Shown one piece after another: positions 1 to 10,061 of a DNA stretch of 64,000 bases (position 1 is the first letter of the stretch; each line of letters begins with the position of its first letter). The stretch lies in the NCBI RefSeq assembly GCF_029504655.1, contig NZ_JAQFIL010000001.1, positions 253,001 through 317,000 on the forward strand, in the 5' to 3' direction. The notes beneath the pieces are model-generated. The model worked only from the letters and a program-made list of their open reading frames with translations, had not been told where the DNA came from and searched no databases. This DNA is from Catalinimonas alkaloidigena. Its GTDB lineage: Bacteria > Bacteroidota > Bacteroidia > Cytophagales > Cyclobacteriaceae. A program made the translations under genes and the position numbers.

Positions 1-2863
1 GTTGCTGTAGTAGCTGTTGCAGGCGGTTCAACTGATCGGCTGCCGCATCAAAGTCTTTGTCCCCGGTAGATTCAAGGTACTGTTCAAAAGCTTCATTGGC
101 TTGTTGAATTAACGTTTGGTCAGTAGAAGCTTGCTCGCTTTGCGCCTGTTGAGCCTGAGCCTGCTCAATCTGACTTTCGGGCAGCATTCCACTTACAGTA
201 GATTCTATATCGGCGCTGGCAACTGTTCCACCAAAAATTCCCTGCAATGCATCTTCAAAATTTTCTGCATAGCTCAGATCATCATTGTGCATGACCACTA
301 CAAGTCTGAGTTCGGGATAGGCCGCGGTTTCAGATTGCAGGTAAATGGGTTCTACGTATATAATGGTTTCATCTACAGGAATAGCCAGCACATTACCCCG
401 GATCACATTAGAACCTCTCTGATCCCACAGGCTGAGTTGGGAAGAAAGAAAACTGTTCTGATCTATTTTGGTCTCTACCTGTTGTGGACCCAGGATTCTT
501 TTCTCTTTAGGAAACTGGTAGGCGATAAAGCGTCCGTAGTTTTCAGGGTCGCAAAGCCCTGCTATCCACCCGATGAGCACTTGTCGGTTCTTAGGGGTAA
601 AAGGTTGTATAAGCGTAAATTCAAGCTCATCCGAGTCAGGGAGCTGCCACATGATATAGTAAGGCTGTACCGGTTGCACCTGATCGTAATATTTTTCCGT
701 GGCTCTGATCCAGAGGTCTTCCTGATTGTAAAACACTTCCGGGTCGGTCATATGGTATTTGGCGTACACCAGTCCCTGGGTGAGTAACATTTTTTCTGGA
801 TAACGTACATGCTCCTGTAGTTTTTCCGGCATAGCTTCTCTGGGCTGAAATACATCGGGAAAGATGCGCTGCCAGACCTGAATGATAGGGTCTTCTTCGT
901 CAAATACATAAAAGTCAACCTCACCGGAGTAGGCATCTACTACAGCTTTTACAGAATTACGGATATAATTGACACCCCGTAGCTGGTTGTCCAATCGAGT
1001 GATCAGCATTCTACGGTTATCTCCTTCCTGATATTCAATATTTTCCTGTGCAGTGAAAGGTTCGCTATAGGGGTAGTCATTGGAAGTCGTGTAGGCATCA
1101 ATGATCCACTTCAGCTGACCATCTACCAGGGTGATGTAGGGGTCGTTTTCAAACTGCAGGAAAGGCGCCAGTATTTTGACCCGCTCTGATACCTTTCGGT
1201 TAAACATGATACGACTTTCGCTGGTGGGATAGGTTGAAAACAGCAGGCGAGAGCCATCAAACATATAGCCGTAAATGAACTTTCTGAAAAAGTTACTGAT
1301 CTGTACACCTCCTGTTCCTTCGTAGCGAACATATACATTCTGCTCTCCCTGAGGGTAGTCAAATTCACTTTCTTCCGAGTTTACGATCACGTGGGAGTCG
1401 GTAAGTTCGCCATAATAAATCTCAGGCCTTTCTATCTCCAGGCTCTCATAGGCACTTTCGGGGGGTATGTTTTTGATCAGTAAATTGGGCAGGCCCTGGG
1501 GCGTAAACTCATTGACATTGGTAAGGGTGATGCCGTAGCCGTGCGTATACTTGAAGCGTTCATTCACAAAAGTCTGGCTTTGGGCGGGCAGGTTGTTGGG
1601 TTCCATTTCACGGGCAGATACCATTACCTGACGGTATTTACCATCTATCATATAGCGGTCGATATCCACATCGGCAAATTCATAGTATAATCGTATCTCC
1701 TGAAACTGCCGGTATACATCATCCAGTGCCCGCCAGTCCCACAGCCTCACATTGTTAAAAATCTCACGATTGTTATCTACCATTTCCGGGGTGAAACGGT
1801 CGGCGGCAGGAAACTCACGTTCTTCTACATCATGTAGTTTAAAGCCCCGGCGGGTAAATTCAATATTGTTAACAATATAAGGTTTCTCAAACGTAATTTC
1901 ATTAGGCTCTACCCTCAGCCACTGAAACAGGCCAGGAATAGCTGAGAGGCCAATGAACCAGATAAGAAATACAGCGGGAAACATTAGCAGACCTACGATG
2001 GGATAGGCTTTGAGCGGCATAAACTGCTTACGCATAATCCAATGTCGGAACCGGTCACGGGTGGCAGGAATGAGTAGTATTAAGCCTGCAACAAACGTAA
2101 TGACAATGATCACAATATAAGCAGGCAGGCGAATATGGTCGTCTGTCCAGCCGGGGCCATGTACAGCACCCATATTAGAATACATGAGTTGAAAACGGTC
2201 CAGGTACTTCCCAAAAGCCATCAGTATCAGTACAATACCGCTGTTGGAGAATACTGAAAGTATCAATTTGTTATCAATATCGCTTGGGTGGTCCGGGCTC
2301 ACAAACTCAAAGGTGGTTTGTCCACTGCGGTTCACAAAAATAGAAAGTATGGATACGATCAGTGCGATGACTACCAGGGCTGATAATAGAGAATATGAAG
2401 AGCTAAGGAAAGGAAGTTTGAAAAGGTAGAATCCGGTATCTTTCCCCAATATAGGATCACTTACACCTGTATCGACAGCATACCAGAATTTGAGAAATAC
2501 CTCCCAGCTTGCGTAACCCCATACGCCACCGATAAAAGCGCCTATGGCTACGCCCAGCCATTTGATATAGCGGTTTTGGTAAGTGACCAGCCAGCACAGC
2601 AGCCATACGAGGCCGCCACAAATTAGCATGCTGATGAGTCCCATGCCCCACTGGGTGAGGGTAGCAATCCAGAAACGCTCCCCGAAACCTACTGCCTGAA
2701 ACCACAGCAGCTCCCCCCAGAATGTCATCAGACTGGATAAGGAAGCAGTAAAAAGACCGAGGATTACGCCCATCCATACTTTGCCTTTTTGCTCTTTACG
2801 TACGCCCTGGTAGACAAAGAAAAATGATAATCCGGCAAGTATGATAAAGATTGCTGTATACAT
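1..2863 (-). CDS. UPF0182 family integral membrane protein (3' end outside window)
   Basis: An open minus-strand frame runs from the ATG at 2863-2861 to the window edge (954 codons, C-terminus missing). The N-terminal third is a series of hydrophobic helices (about residues 2-20, 30-50, 63-90, then more past residue 150) separated by short loops. The rest is a long soluble region rich in Tyr, Asp and Glu, ending in a Gln/Ala-rich tail. This layout and length fit the UPF0182 (COG1615) family, usually about 900 residues and of unknown function. The soluble part probably lies outside the cytoplasmic membrane (inference). The family assignment rests on recognised sequence style and was not searched. 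It is an ordinary chromosomal gene outside the island. Confidence 0.85.
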   Translation of the reverse strand, partial: MYTAIFIILAGLSFFFVYQGVRKEQKGKVWMGVILGLFTASLSSLMTFWGELLWFQAVGFGERFWIATLTQWGMGLISMLICGGLVWLLCWLVTYQNRYIKWLGVAIGAFIGGVWGYASWEVFLKFWYAVDTGVSDPILGKDTGFYLFKLPFLSSSYSLLSALVVIALIVSILSIFVNRSGQTTFEFVSPDHPSDIDNKLILSVFSNSGIVLILMAFGKYLDRFQLMYSNMGAVHGPGWTDDHIRLPAYIVIIVITFVAGLILLIPATRDRFRHWIMRKQFMPLKAYPIVGLLMFPAVFLIWFIGLSAIPGLFQWLRVEPNEITFEKPYIVNNIEFTRRGFKLHDVEEREFPAADRFTPEMVDNNREIFNNVRLWDWRALDDVYRQFQEIRLYYEFADVDIDRYMIDGKYRQVMVSAREMEPNNLPAQSQTFVNERFKYTHGYGITLTNVNEFTPQGLPNLLIKNIPPESAYESLEIERPEIYYGELTDSHVIVNSEESEFDYPQGEQNVYVRYEGTGGVQISNFFRKFIYGYMFDGSRLLFSTYPTSESRIMFNRKVSERVKILAPFLQFENDPYITLVDGQLKWIIDAYTTSNDYPYSEPFTAQENIEYQEGDNRRMLITRLDNQLRGVNYIRNSVKAVVDAYSGEVDFYVFDEEDPIIQVWQRIFPDVFQPREAMPEKLQEHVRYPEKMLLTQGLVYAKYHMTDPEVFYNQEDLWIRATEKYYDQVQPVQPYYIMWQLPDSDELEFTLIQPFTPKNRQVLIGWIAGLCDPENYGRFIAYQFPKEKRILGPQQVETKIDQNSFLSSQLSLWDQRGSNVIRGNVLAIPVDETIIYVEPIYLQSETAAYPELRLVVVMHNDDLSYAENFEDALQGIFGGTVASADIESTVSGMLPESQIEQAQAQQAQSEQASTDQTLIQQANEAFEQYLESTGDKDFDAAADQLNRLQQLLQQ

Positions 2864-3420
2864 AGGTTATATTTATGTTTTGACTGTAATGTATAAAGTT
2901 CTGGGAAAAAAATTTGTTTACGCCTGTATGAAATGTGTAAGCAAACCAACCCACTGCTAATAGTTAATTTACTCATTTGATGAAAGTATGGAAAGGAAAG
3001 AAGTAGCTAGTCAGTAAAATGGCTTATTCTGATAGGGTAGGCAATTATATTACTTAGCTCAGATGGTAAATGAATAAAAATATCTTCCTGGTGTATTTAT
3101 GCTTGCACGGCAAATCCCAGCCAGGCAAAAGGCGAACAAAAATAAGTTCTGGCTGCTTTGAGCTTATGGGCTGGAGTTTGGGTCTTGATTATGATGGGTT
3201 ATCTAAATAATTCAAGTTGCTACCTATGAAAAGTAGGGTTATCATATGGCCGAGTATCATATTTTTGAGGTTACCACACTTCAAAACAGCGATACCTATG
3301 CTTAACAAAAATACTGTTGTAAAGCCTTTTAACGATCATGGCTCTCAGATCGATCAAATATGTTAAGTTATAAATAACAACTTAGATCAATTAATATTCA
3401 TGGATTTAAGCCTCTCTAAG
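2864..3420. other. Intergenic stretch, no gene seen
   Basis: AT-rich spacer between the UPF0182 start and the stop of the FG-GAP gene. It has short non-coding frames and one weak 7-bp inverted repeat near 3118-3162. I see no RNA gene or mobile element. It must hold the UPF0182 promoter, but no convincing -33/-7 pair is visible. Confidence 0.5.
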
Positions 3421-6400
3421 TCAGTTTTTTCTTCTGACAATCGATAGCATTCCTTTCTTGTGCGTTGGGGATTGATCACAAATATTTTGATAGCTTAGGT
3501 TCCATACATATACACCCGCAGCGCAACTTTCACCCCAACGGGCATTAGGATCTTGCGTTTGGAATACCAGCTTTCCCAGCCTGTTGAAAATAGAAAGCTC
3601 GTATTTGATGGTGTTATTCAACGGAATGCCAAAGGTATCATTGACTCCATCGCCATTAGGCGTAATTACATTGCCCATTTCTTCTATGACGGTGGGCTCG
3701 TGTATTTTAACGTACTTCTTTTCAGACTTCCAGTCACACAGCCCGTAGCGGATATTAAGTTCATAATATCCAGTCAATTCTATTAGTAGTTTGTTTTCAT
3801 TTCCTATGGCAATAGGTATTTCACCTTCTTCACTGTAGTAGTTCCAGGTATATGTAAAGCCCTCCTGAAGCGGTGCTTCCAGCCAGAGTTCCTGTGCGCA
3901 GGCTTCTATCTCAGTGGCTTCCGGAGTCACAGCCAGCCCGTCTATTTCTTTTCTGATAAAGTATTGTTTGTCGGAAGCCCAGCTACACTGGACATAATAG
4001 ATAGTGACTTCATAATAGCCAGTTTTGTCAGCCAGTACTTTATAGGCACTGCCTATAGTAGTTGCCTGGTCATCTTCTTCAGGATAGCATTTCCAGCTAT
4101 AGCTATATTGTTCTCCCTGAGGTGCTTTGAACCACTGATCCTGATAACAGCTTTCTGTGTTGGCAGCTTCAGTTGTAATATTAAAGTCCTCAATTTCTTT
4201 CAGTATAGTAAAAGTTTCAGACGTCCACTCGCAGGAGTTAAAGTTGCTTAACAATTGATAGCTACCTGGTCTACTTATATGGTATTCTGCTCTGTCTATT
4301 TCCTGAAATTGTAGAAAGTCACCATAGCTGTTTTGCCAGTATAGGCGATAAGTATAGTTCTGATTAAAGTTGTCAATACTCAGTATGGGGGAGGGATCGC
4401 AGGCATATTGCTGAGCGGGAAGCTGTAAAACAGGAGCTTGAGGCCTACTTATTTCTATACTATCGGAATTTGGCCATGAGCATTGACTGTGTATACGTAT
4501 CCAGTATTTTCCGGGCTGGTTAACCTGAATCTGAGAGGTGTCACTTTCTAATGCCTTAGGTTTGCTTGAGTCTTCCGCTAAATAAAACCATTGATAGTTA
4601 AGTGAGTCCATAGGGGCAATGGAAAGCGGGATATACTCTTCATTGCAAAGCCATAATTCTTTATCATGCTGAAACTCAATGTGGGGTTGAGGTAAAACTT
4701 TGACTGTTCTCAATTCCCTATAACTACAATCATGTGTTTGGTAAAGTAATTTGTATTCTCCTGCTCCTGCTTTTATCGGACTAAAAGTGCCTGATTGAGA
4801 ATCAATAATACCTGCACCCTTCCATACCCCACCAGTTACATTTACTTCCAGGTATACCAGCGTATCCGTAGCACAATAAGTCTCAACGATAGAATTCTCG
4901 TTGATCGCCATCAATGCGGTAATGGGCGTATGATATACTGCGCCTCCCCAACTCCCATTTTCATGACTGTCAAGGGGAGCGCCTACAATTAAAGTATCAT
5001 TTTCCATCAATAGGGATTGTCCATATAAATCCCCGAGAGTATTCATATCACCCTGTATCTTTGCCAACTCTATGAACTGGTTGAAACTGGAATCCAGTAC
5101 CTGGAAGATATATACTGAGCCAGGCACTTCAGTGAAATTTGCTTTATCATAAACATAATTAACTACCGGAGCGCCAATGGCTAATTTATCTCCCATGAGA
5201 GCCATGGAAGTCCCAAAGCGTTCCTGTTCAAGTGGCTCCTTAGGCCGGATGACTTGGTGCTCGTAAGTTGTTTGCCAGCTTGAGTCAGTTTTCTGAAAAA
5301 CATATACGATTCCCTTATTGTATTCATATCTTTCTCCAAAGCCACTGGCACCTATGAGTGCTAGATTGTGCTTCAAAATTACCGAATGTCCAAATCGGTG
5401 ACCATTTGGAGGGGCATTAGGGATAAGTTTAGCGGTAGTTTCCCATAGGCCATTCTCGTTTTTCTCAATGATAAACCCTTCTCTATCAACGGCAAGTATA
5501 GTTTGCTTATGTATGTCTAATGATACTGCGAATTGTTTATCCAGAGGGTTCGAGTTGTGTAAAAGGTAAAACTGTTGATACTCCCACTTATGGTGGCTTT
5601 TCTCAAATATAAAAAGCGCGTTTTTAATAGCCATTTTAGGAAGATGTACCTGACCGGTGGTTACTAATAATGAGCCTTCAATTTTGATATTATCTCCAAA
5701 ATTAGTTATTGTGAGTGAGTCAGGAAGACTAATTTTTTTTAATGATGACCAACTTTGCCAATCGCTTTCTTTTTTATAAAGCCTGATGGAGTTTTTATCT
5801 GTAGCATACAAGGTGTCATTTTGAAATTGAAAAGAATTTCCCAGACTTAAGGAACCTGAGTCCGCAAGAATTTCGTGTTCTTTTTGCCAGCCCATAGCAT
5901 CTTTTCTATACACTTGCACCGATCCCGAGGAGAAGTAGCTTCGTTTATCCCGAGGCGCCCCTACGAATAAACGATCTTTCACTTTGAGTAAGGAGTGTCC
6001 AAAATAATCCTGGGAAGTAGAAAAATAAGTAGTAGTAACTTCACTTTTTTGGCTAAACATCCATTGATCTAATGGTTTAGGAATTACCCAAACAGCTCCT
6101 CCATTATGGATGCCCGTAGGATCATTTTCGTAGCCTATGGCTAAATTGCCGTTACTGTCCACATCCACCTTACTGGGTGAATAGCGAAAATACTTTTCGG
6201 TATACAGAAGCTGGGGAGCTTCTTGTGTAAGCACAGTGTTCTCAGGTGTCAAGCGAAAAGAATATGCTTTGATTTGGTCCTCAGTTTTGGCAATAAATAG
6301 TAATGTGGAATCATGAGCAATTAAATTATTGGCTAGAGGATAGGGAGATGTATTAGAGAGGTAAAAAGTAGTATCAGAAATAGTATCCTGCCAAATTGCT

Positions 6401-6902
6401 CGAGGTTTAAATTGAAAGATTTTAAGAGAATAGGGAACTTTGGACTGAACAAAAATATTCCCTTTCATGATTTTCACTCTGTAACCAAAATAAGGGTTCT
6501 GTTCTGTCAGTGAAGAAGAAGTCAGCGTTGCCTGGTGTTGCAAGTTAGTCCAGTTACTGCTGCTCATATCTTTATAAACAAAAACACGACCACGACCACT
6601 GTCAGAACCAGGAGCCCCAATTACTAGCAAGTCTTCGCTAACATCTAAACTTCGGCCAAAATCTCTAGCCCTGTAGGAAGGGTCATGTGGCGGATCCAGA
6701 GCTATATAGCTTATATTTCCAGTTTTCCAGTCAGAATCTGTAGAGTATAAGTACACTACGCCATTACGTGTATACAGATCAGTGATAAGCAATTCTTGTT
6801 GATTAGGGATTTCTTTGATAATGTGTCCAAATGAATTTTCTTGATTTGGAGAGCTTATTTTACGGTCTTCTGTACCACTGCTCCATTCACTTCCCTTCGC
6901 AA

Positions 6903-6916
6903 ATATATATATATAT
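6903..6916. repeat. (AT)7 dinucleotide tract at a frame break
   Basis: Seven AT units lie inside the FG-GAP gene exactly where the reading frame changes. Loss of one unit, or gain of two, joins the upstream frame (ending ...PHIYIY) to the downstream frame (IFAKGSEW...). Dinucleotide tracts of this kind are classic slipped-strand sites. Confidence 0.85.
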
Positions 6917-7220
6917 GAGGTGTTTGAGGGGAACTTACGAATAAGTAATTCTCTGTAAGCTCTATACTTTGACCAAACCAGCCTTCATCAGTAGGGTCAG
7001 AAGGAAAAAAAGTAGCAATCTGCCTCCAGTTTTCTCCCTTACGTTGATAGAGCAATACCATTCCACCATTATAGCTAAGAGAGTCATGCAGATAGTCCCC
7101 AACTGCGAGATAGTCCCCATGAATAGAAACTGCGCCAGCAAATCTATTATTTAGAGAAATATGCTTATCAGGAATTATTTTGTCATGAACTGTTAGACAT
7201 TGAGAGAAGGATGGAAAATT

Positions 7221-7226
7221 AAAAAA
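7221..7226. repeat. A6/T6 homopolymer at a second frame break
   Basis: The coding strand carries T6 at the end of the signal-peptide core. The signal-peptide frame from ATG 7261 reads into a stop shortly after this run. One added T joins it to the FG-GAP frame and gives a normal Ser-Phe-Ser-Gln cleavage region. Confidence 0.65.
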
Positions 7227-7528
7227 CAAACAATTATTAGTAGGCAGGTCTTAACACGCATAAATTTACATTTATCAATAAATAAAATTAATAATATAAA
7301 ATATCTAAAAAGTGATATTACATATATTTTTTACTGATAAATTTTAAAGCTTATTGCTTATCGTCTTCATGGAAGGATATTCAAGTAATTATTTGTTGGT
7401 AGGAAAGAGAATGACAAAGTGTCGGCAGCCTTACAAATATTATATGGATGGTATCGATTTAAGCTAATGAAATGTGTGAAATGTGAAGATCGGCTGAGAA
7501 ATAAATGTTCAGCTACAATCTGAGACTG

Positions 7529-7623
7529 AAAGAAAAAGCCACTCACAATTTTGATCGTAAGTGGCTGATTTAAAGTGATCCCGCCAGGACTCGAACCTGG
7601 AACCTACTGCTTAGAAGGCAGTT
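7529..7623. repeat. attL: displaced tRNA-Arg 3' end and terminator copy
   Basis: Matches 52339-52434 apart from a small block (TA here, GTC there) between the tRNA end and the terminator. Positions 7576-7623 equal nucleotides 27-74 of the tRNA, including the anticodon arm and T arm. The acceptor 5' strand and D arm are absent, so this is not a functional tRNA. Confidence 0.92.
7532..7566 (-). terminator. Rho-independent terminator copy at attL
   Basis: In minus-strand RNA a 10-bp stem (AGCCACUUAC with GUGAGUGGCU, one U-G pair) is followed by a U-rich run. It is identical to the hairpin behind the intact tRNA at 52342-52376, and was duplicated with the attachment site. Confidence 0.75.
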
Positions 7624-7743
7624 TTTATTAATTTTACTATTCTAATACATATTTTCATGTATTATGTAAATAACTGATAATCAATGAATTTAATTTGCAT
7701 AATTCGAATACTATTTTCCCTTGTTTTCCTGTATTAAGCTGAA

Positions 7744-7767
7744 ATGTTGGTGAAAATGTTGGTGAAA
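7744..7767 (+). repeat. Tandem 12-bp repeat near attL (candidate integrase arm sites)
   Basis: Two perfect head-to-tail copies of ATGTTGGTGAAA lie between attL and the integrase start. The same 12-mer pair, with one base changed in the second copy, occurs in the same orientation at 52316-52339, next to attR. Paired repeats inside both ends of an integrated element are what arm-type binding sites of a tyrosine recombinase look like (inference). They also lie directly upstream of the integrase -7 box, so binding could repress int. Confidence 0.7.
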
Positions 7768-7774
7768 TTTTTAT

Positions 7775-7782
7775 TACCTTTG
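7775..7782 (+). promoter_or_regulatory. Bacteroidota -7 box for the integrase
   Basis: TACCTTTG matches the Bacteroidota -7 consensus TAnnTTTG, 16 bp before the integrase ATG. No good -33 TTTG is seen at the usual spacing; the 12-bp repeats occupy that place. Confidence 0.4.
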
Positions 7783-7798
7783 TTTTAAAGAAAAATAT

Positions 7799-9013
7799 AT
7801 GGCGAAGGTAAAAGAAGTCACCGTAAAAATAGTAGCTCCAAAGTACCGGAAGAAGAGCGATGGAAAACTGCCCATTTATCTTAGGGTTGTTTATGACCGG
7901 GATAAAAAAGAATATTCCATCAAGTTGTCAACCACCGAGACTAATTTTGATAATGCTACTGGACGTTACAAAAAAGATAAAGAAGGTAACATCAAACTAA
8001 ATGCTATCCAGACTAAGGCAGAGGCTATCATCAGTGAATTACAGAGTGAAGGTAAATTCTCTTTTTACCAATTTGAGGAAAAGCTATTTGGCAGAGAAAC
8101 TAAGCACACCGTATATACCTATTTGCAAAGTATTGCTGATGCTTTTGAAGAAGAAGGAAGGTTAGGTACTGCCAGACCCTACAAAAACGTATTATCTGAA
8201 CTTAAGAAATACACCAGAAACAGGAGTCTTAAGTTTGAAGATATAACAGTAGCCTTTCTGCAAAAATTTGAAAGATCATTAAAACTCAAAGGAGTAAAGC
8301 AAACCAGCATAAGTATCTACTTAAGATCGCTAAGAGCAGCTTACAATAGAGCCATCAGGGAAAAAATAGTAAAGCAGGATTTTTACCCTTTTAAAGAATT
8401 CAAAATCAGGAATGGTTCTTCACAAAAAATTGCGCTCTCAAAAAATGATATGTTACGAATCATCGACTATCCTGCTGAGCTAAATTCTGAACAGAAAGAT
8501 TGTATTAATTTTTTCGCACTCTCTTATTATCTCAGAGGTATGAACTTTACAGATATGTGTAAGCTAAGGTGGGATACAAATTTCTTTGATGGAAGGTTAG
8601 TTTATGAACGACAGAAAACAGAAAGAAGCAATCAAAATCCTTCCAAGATTAGTATTGAAGTAAAAGATCATATTGCTAAAATCATTCAGGAGTATGCTGA
8701 TAATGACCCTTACATTTTGCCTGTTTTAGCCCCAGGAATAACGCACAAAACAGAAAGGTATCGTATTCATGGGTGGTTAAAGAAAATTAATTGTCATATT
8801 CGTACTATCGCTGAGGAACTGCAAATCCCTGAGCATGAAAAGTTAACCTTCTATACCGCACGACATACCTATGCAACCGTACTAAAATTTAATGGAGTAT
8901 CAGTTGAGCAAATTTCTGAAAGTCTTGGTCATTCAAGTATTAATACCACCAAGAATTATCTACGCTCATTCGGAGACGAGGTATTAGATAAAAACGATGA
9001 TTATTTGACTTAG
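7799..9013 (+). CDS. int: Site-specific tyrosine recombinase (island integrase)
   Basis: 404 residues. Residues 1-95 form an arm-binding domain typical of Bacteroidota integrases, 100-200 a SAM-like core-binding domain, and 210-400 the catalytic domain. Catalytic candidates are Arg246 (YYLRGMNF), Arg355 in the TARHTYAT box, His378 (LGHSS) and the nucleophile Tyr387 (KNYLRSF). The first His of the usual HxxR box is replaced by Tyr353 or shifted, which is seen in this group. It would cut and rejoin attP and the tRNA-Arg attB and, with a directionality factor, excise the island. It sits 175 bp inside attL, reading inward. The ATG at 7799 is the first start in the open frame. Confidence 0.93.
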   Translation: MAKVKEVTVKIVAPKYRKKSDGKLPIYLRVVYDRDKKEYSIKLSTTETNFDNATGRYKKDKEGNIKLNAIQTKAEAIISELQSEGKFSFYQFEEKLFGRETKHTVYTYLQSIADAFEEEGRLGTARPYKNVLSELKKYTRNRSLKFEDITVAFLQKFERSLKLKGVKQTSISIYLRSLRAAYNRAIREKIVKQDFYPFKEFKIRNGSSQKIALSKNDMLRIIDYPAELNSEQKDCINFFALSYYLRGMNFTDMCKLRWDTNFFDGRLVYERQKTERSNQNPSKISIEVKDHIAKIIQEYADNDPYILPVLAPGITHKTERYRIHGWLKKINCHIRTIAEELQIPEHEKLTFYTARHTYATVLKFNGVSVEQISESLGHSSINTTKNYLRSFGDEVLDKNDDYLT

Positions 9014-9046
9014 ATACTGACAATAATATTTGCATTGATAAGCCAA

Positions 9047-9610
9047 TTACATAAACTCCCATTTCTCAGGCTGCTTGCTTACTTGTTTCATCCAACGGTT
9101 ATTTGAATCACAGGCAAGCAAGCGACCGTTTTTTGGATTTTCAAACAGGGCAACTATGACTGCTCCAGTATCGGTAAGACCTAGAAAATTTAAAGGAGAG
9201 GTAAAGATGGGAGTGTTAGCGATGATTTTTCCATCAATTGCGGTAATGATTTTATCCAGCTTATTCATGAGGGGAAGGTCATGGGCTAGATATTTTAAAC
9301 CACTAACTGCTGCACTTCCTAAAGCAGATTCACCTACAGCCTTCAGATCAATAGTTTGCTGAGTAGGGCTTGCTAGAGAAGGAGTACTTTTGGGTAAAGT
9401 CTTCGACTTTTTCTTGGCATTGCATTTCTGGACTTTGCAGGAGGCACTGCAATACATATGGTTTTTACGCCTGGGCCAAAACTCTCCACCGCAGTATTTG
9501 CAATTTCTGGTAAATACGATTCTGCTACCATTGGTCTTATAGTGACGGTTGTCTTCCCCTTCCTGGATTTTTCTCAAGATTCCAGGAGTGATTTTTTCGC
9601 TGTAGTACAT
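9047..9610 (-). CDS. Small zinc-finger-like protein, function unknown
   Basis: 187 residues. A Cys4-type zinc ribbon lies near residues 37-59 (CKYCGGEF ... CSASC) in a Lys/Arg-rich context, followed by a Ser/Pro linker and an uncharacterised C-terminal half. It is convergent with the integrase (34 bp apart) and follows the HTH gene at 9624-9980 by 13 bp on the same strand, so the two are probably cotranscribed. A nucleic-acid role linked to recombination or its control is an inference from position and the Cys cluster. I do not recognise a named family. Confidence 0.65.
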   Translation of the reverse strand: MYYSEKITPGILRKIQEGEDNRHYKTNGSRIVFTRNCKYCGGEFWPRRKNHMYCSASCKVQKCNAKKKSKTLPKSTPSLASPTQQTIDLKAVGESALGSAAVSGLKYLAHDLPLMNKLDKIITAIDGKIIANTPIFTSPLNFLGLTDTGAVIVALFENPKNGRLLACDSNNRWMKQVSKQPEKWEFM

Positions 9611-9623
9611 AAGTTTGAGCTTA

Positions 9624-9980
9624 TTATTTTCTTCTCTTATTTCTTGAAAGAAGTTCTTCAGCTTCCTCTTCCAATTCAGTTTTTGACTTTTTTCTTCCTC
9701 TGAGAATAAATGCTTCTAAATCTGATTTTTTGCACAGTATCCTTTTAGGGGTGCCATACCGAGGAATCTCCTTATTAAAAATCCTCTTATAAAAAGTACT
9801 CATGGTATCACCTATAAAAGCAGCGGATTCGCTTGCGTTTAGATATTCCTTATCATCATCTTTCTTTTTAAGTGCGTGATTGGGCAAGGATTCTCTTATC
9901 GCCTTTTTGACAGATTGTTCAATGATAGGTGCAACTGCTTGTTGTAAATACCTTTGGATTAACATTTCAAAATCATTCAT
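9624..9980 (-). CDS. Helix-turn-helix protein, candidate excisionase/regulator
   Basis: Starting at the ATG 9980-9978 it has 118 residues. An upstream in-frame start at 10046 would add 22 unlikely residues. The N-terminal half is helical and charged. Residues about 45-95 (YLNASESAAFIGDTMS ... LCKKSDLEAFI) resemble the HTH_17/excisionase-like DNA-binding fold common next to Bacteroidota integrases. The tail is Glu/Lys-rich. It may be the recombination directionality factor or the repressor of the island's left end (inference from neighbours). Confidence 0.65.
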   Translation of the reverse strand: MNDFEMLIQRYLQQAVAPIIEQSVKKAIRESLPNHALKKKDDDKEYLNASESAAFIGDTMSTFYKRIFNKEIPRYGTPKRILCKKSDLEAFILRGRKKSKTELEEEAEELLSRNKRRK

Positions 9981-10061
9981 AATGATTATTATTTTTCCCA
10001 AAGGTGCAGCCGGGAGGTCGAAGAACAAGGGAGTTGAGGACTCCAATTCATGTGTAGTGAC

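Larger units (their letters stand above)
3421..7261 (-). pseudogene. Secreted FG-GAP protein with type IX secretion C-terminal domain, disrupted by two frameshifts
   Basis: Three consecutive minus-strand frames make one gene. Frame 1 opens at the ATG 7261-7259 with a clear signal peptide (Lys-charged start, then a Leu/Ile/Val/Phe core). Frame 2 (to 6855) continues with FG-GAP-like repeats. Frame 3 (to 3421) has more FG-GAP repeats, Ig-like Cys/Trp-rich segments, and a C-terminal gliding-associated domain with the motif TPNGDGVNDTF. The frame switches fall in a T6 run (coding strand) and in an (AT)7 tract. One extra T and one fewer AT unit restore a single frame of about 1280 codons. Family members are exported by the type IX system and anchored at or released from the surface. 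The gene could be a decaying pseudogene, a phase-variable gene now off, or an assembly artefact. An intact relative lies at 32419-34803. Confidence 0.8.

Noticed and set aside
116..787. Long plus-strand frame opposite the UPF0182 gene
   Set aside because: It lies antisense to a clear membrane-protein gene and has no motif or start context; a shadow frame.
7576..7623. A second tRNA-Arg gene at the left island end
   Set aside because: Only nucleotides 27-74 are present; no D arm or 5' acceptor strand. It is the displaced attachment-site copy.
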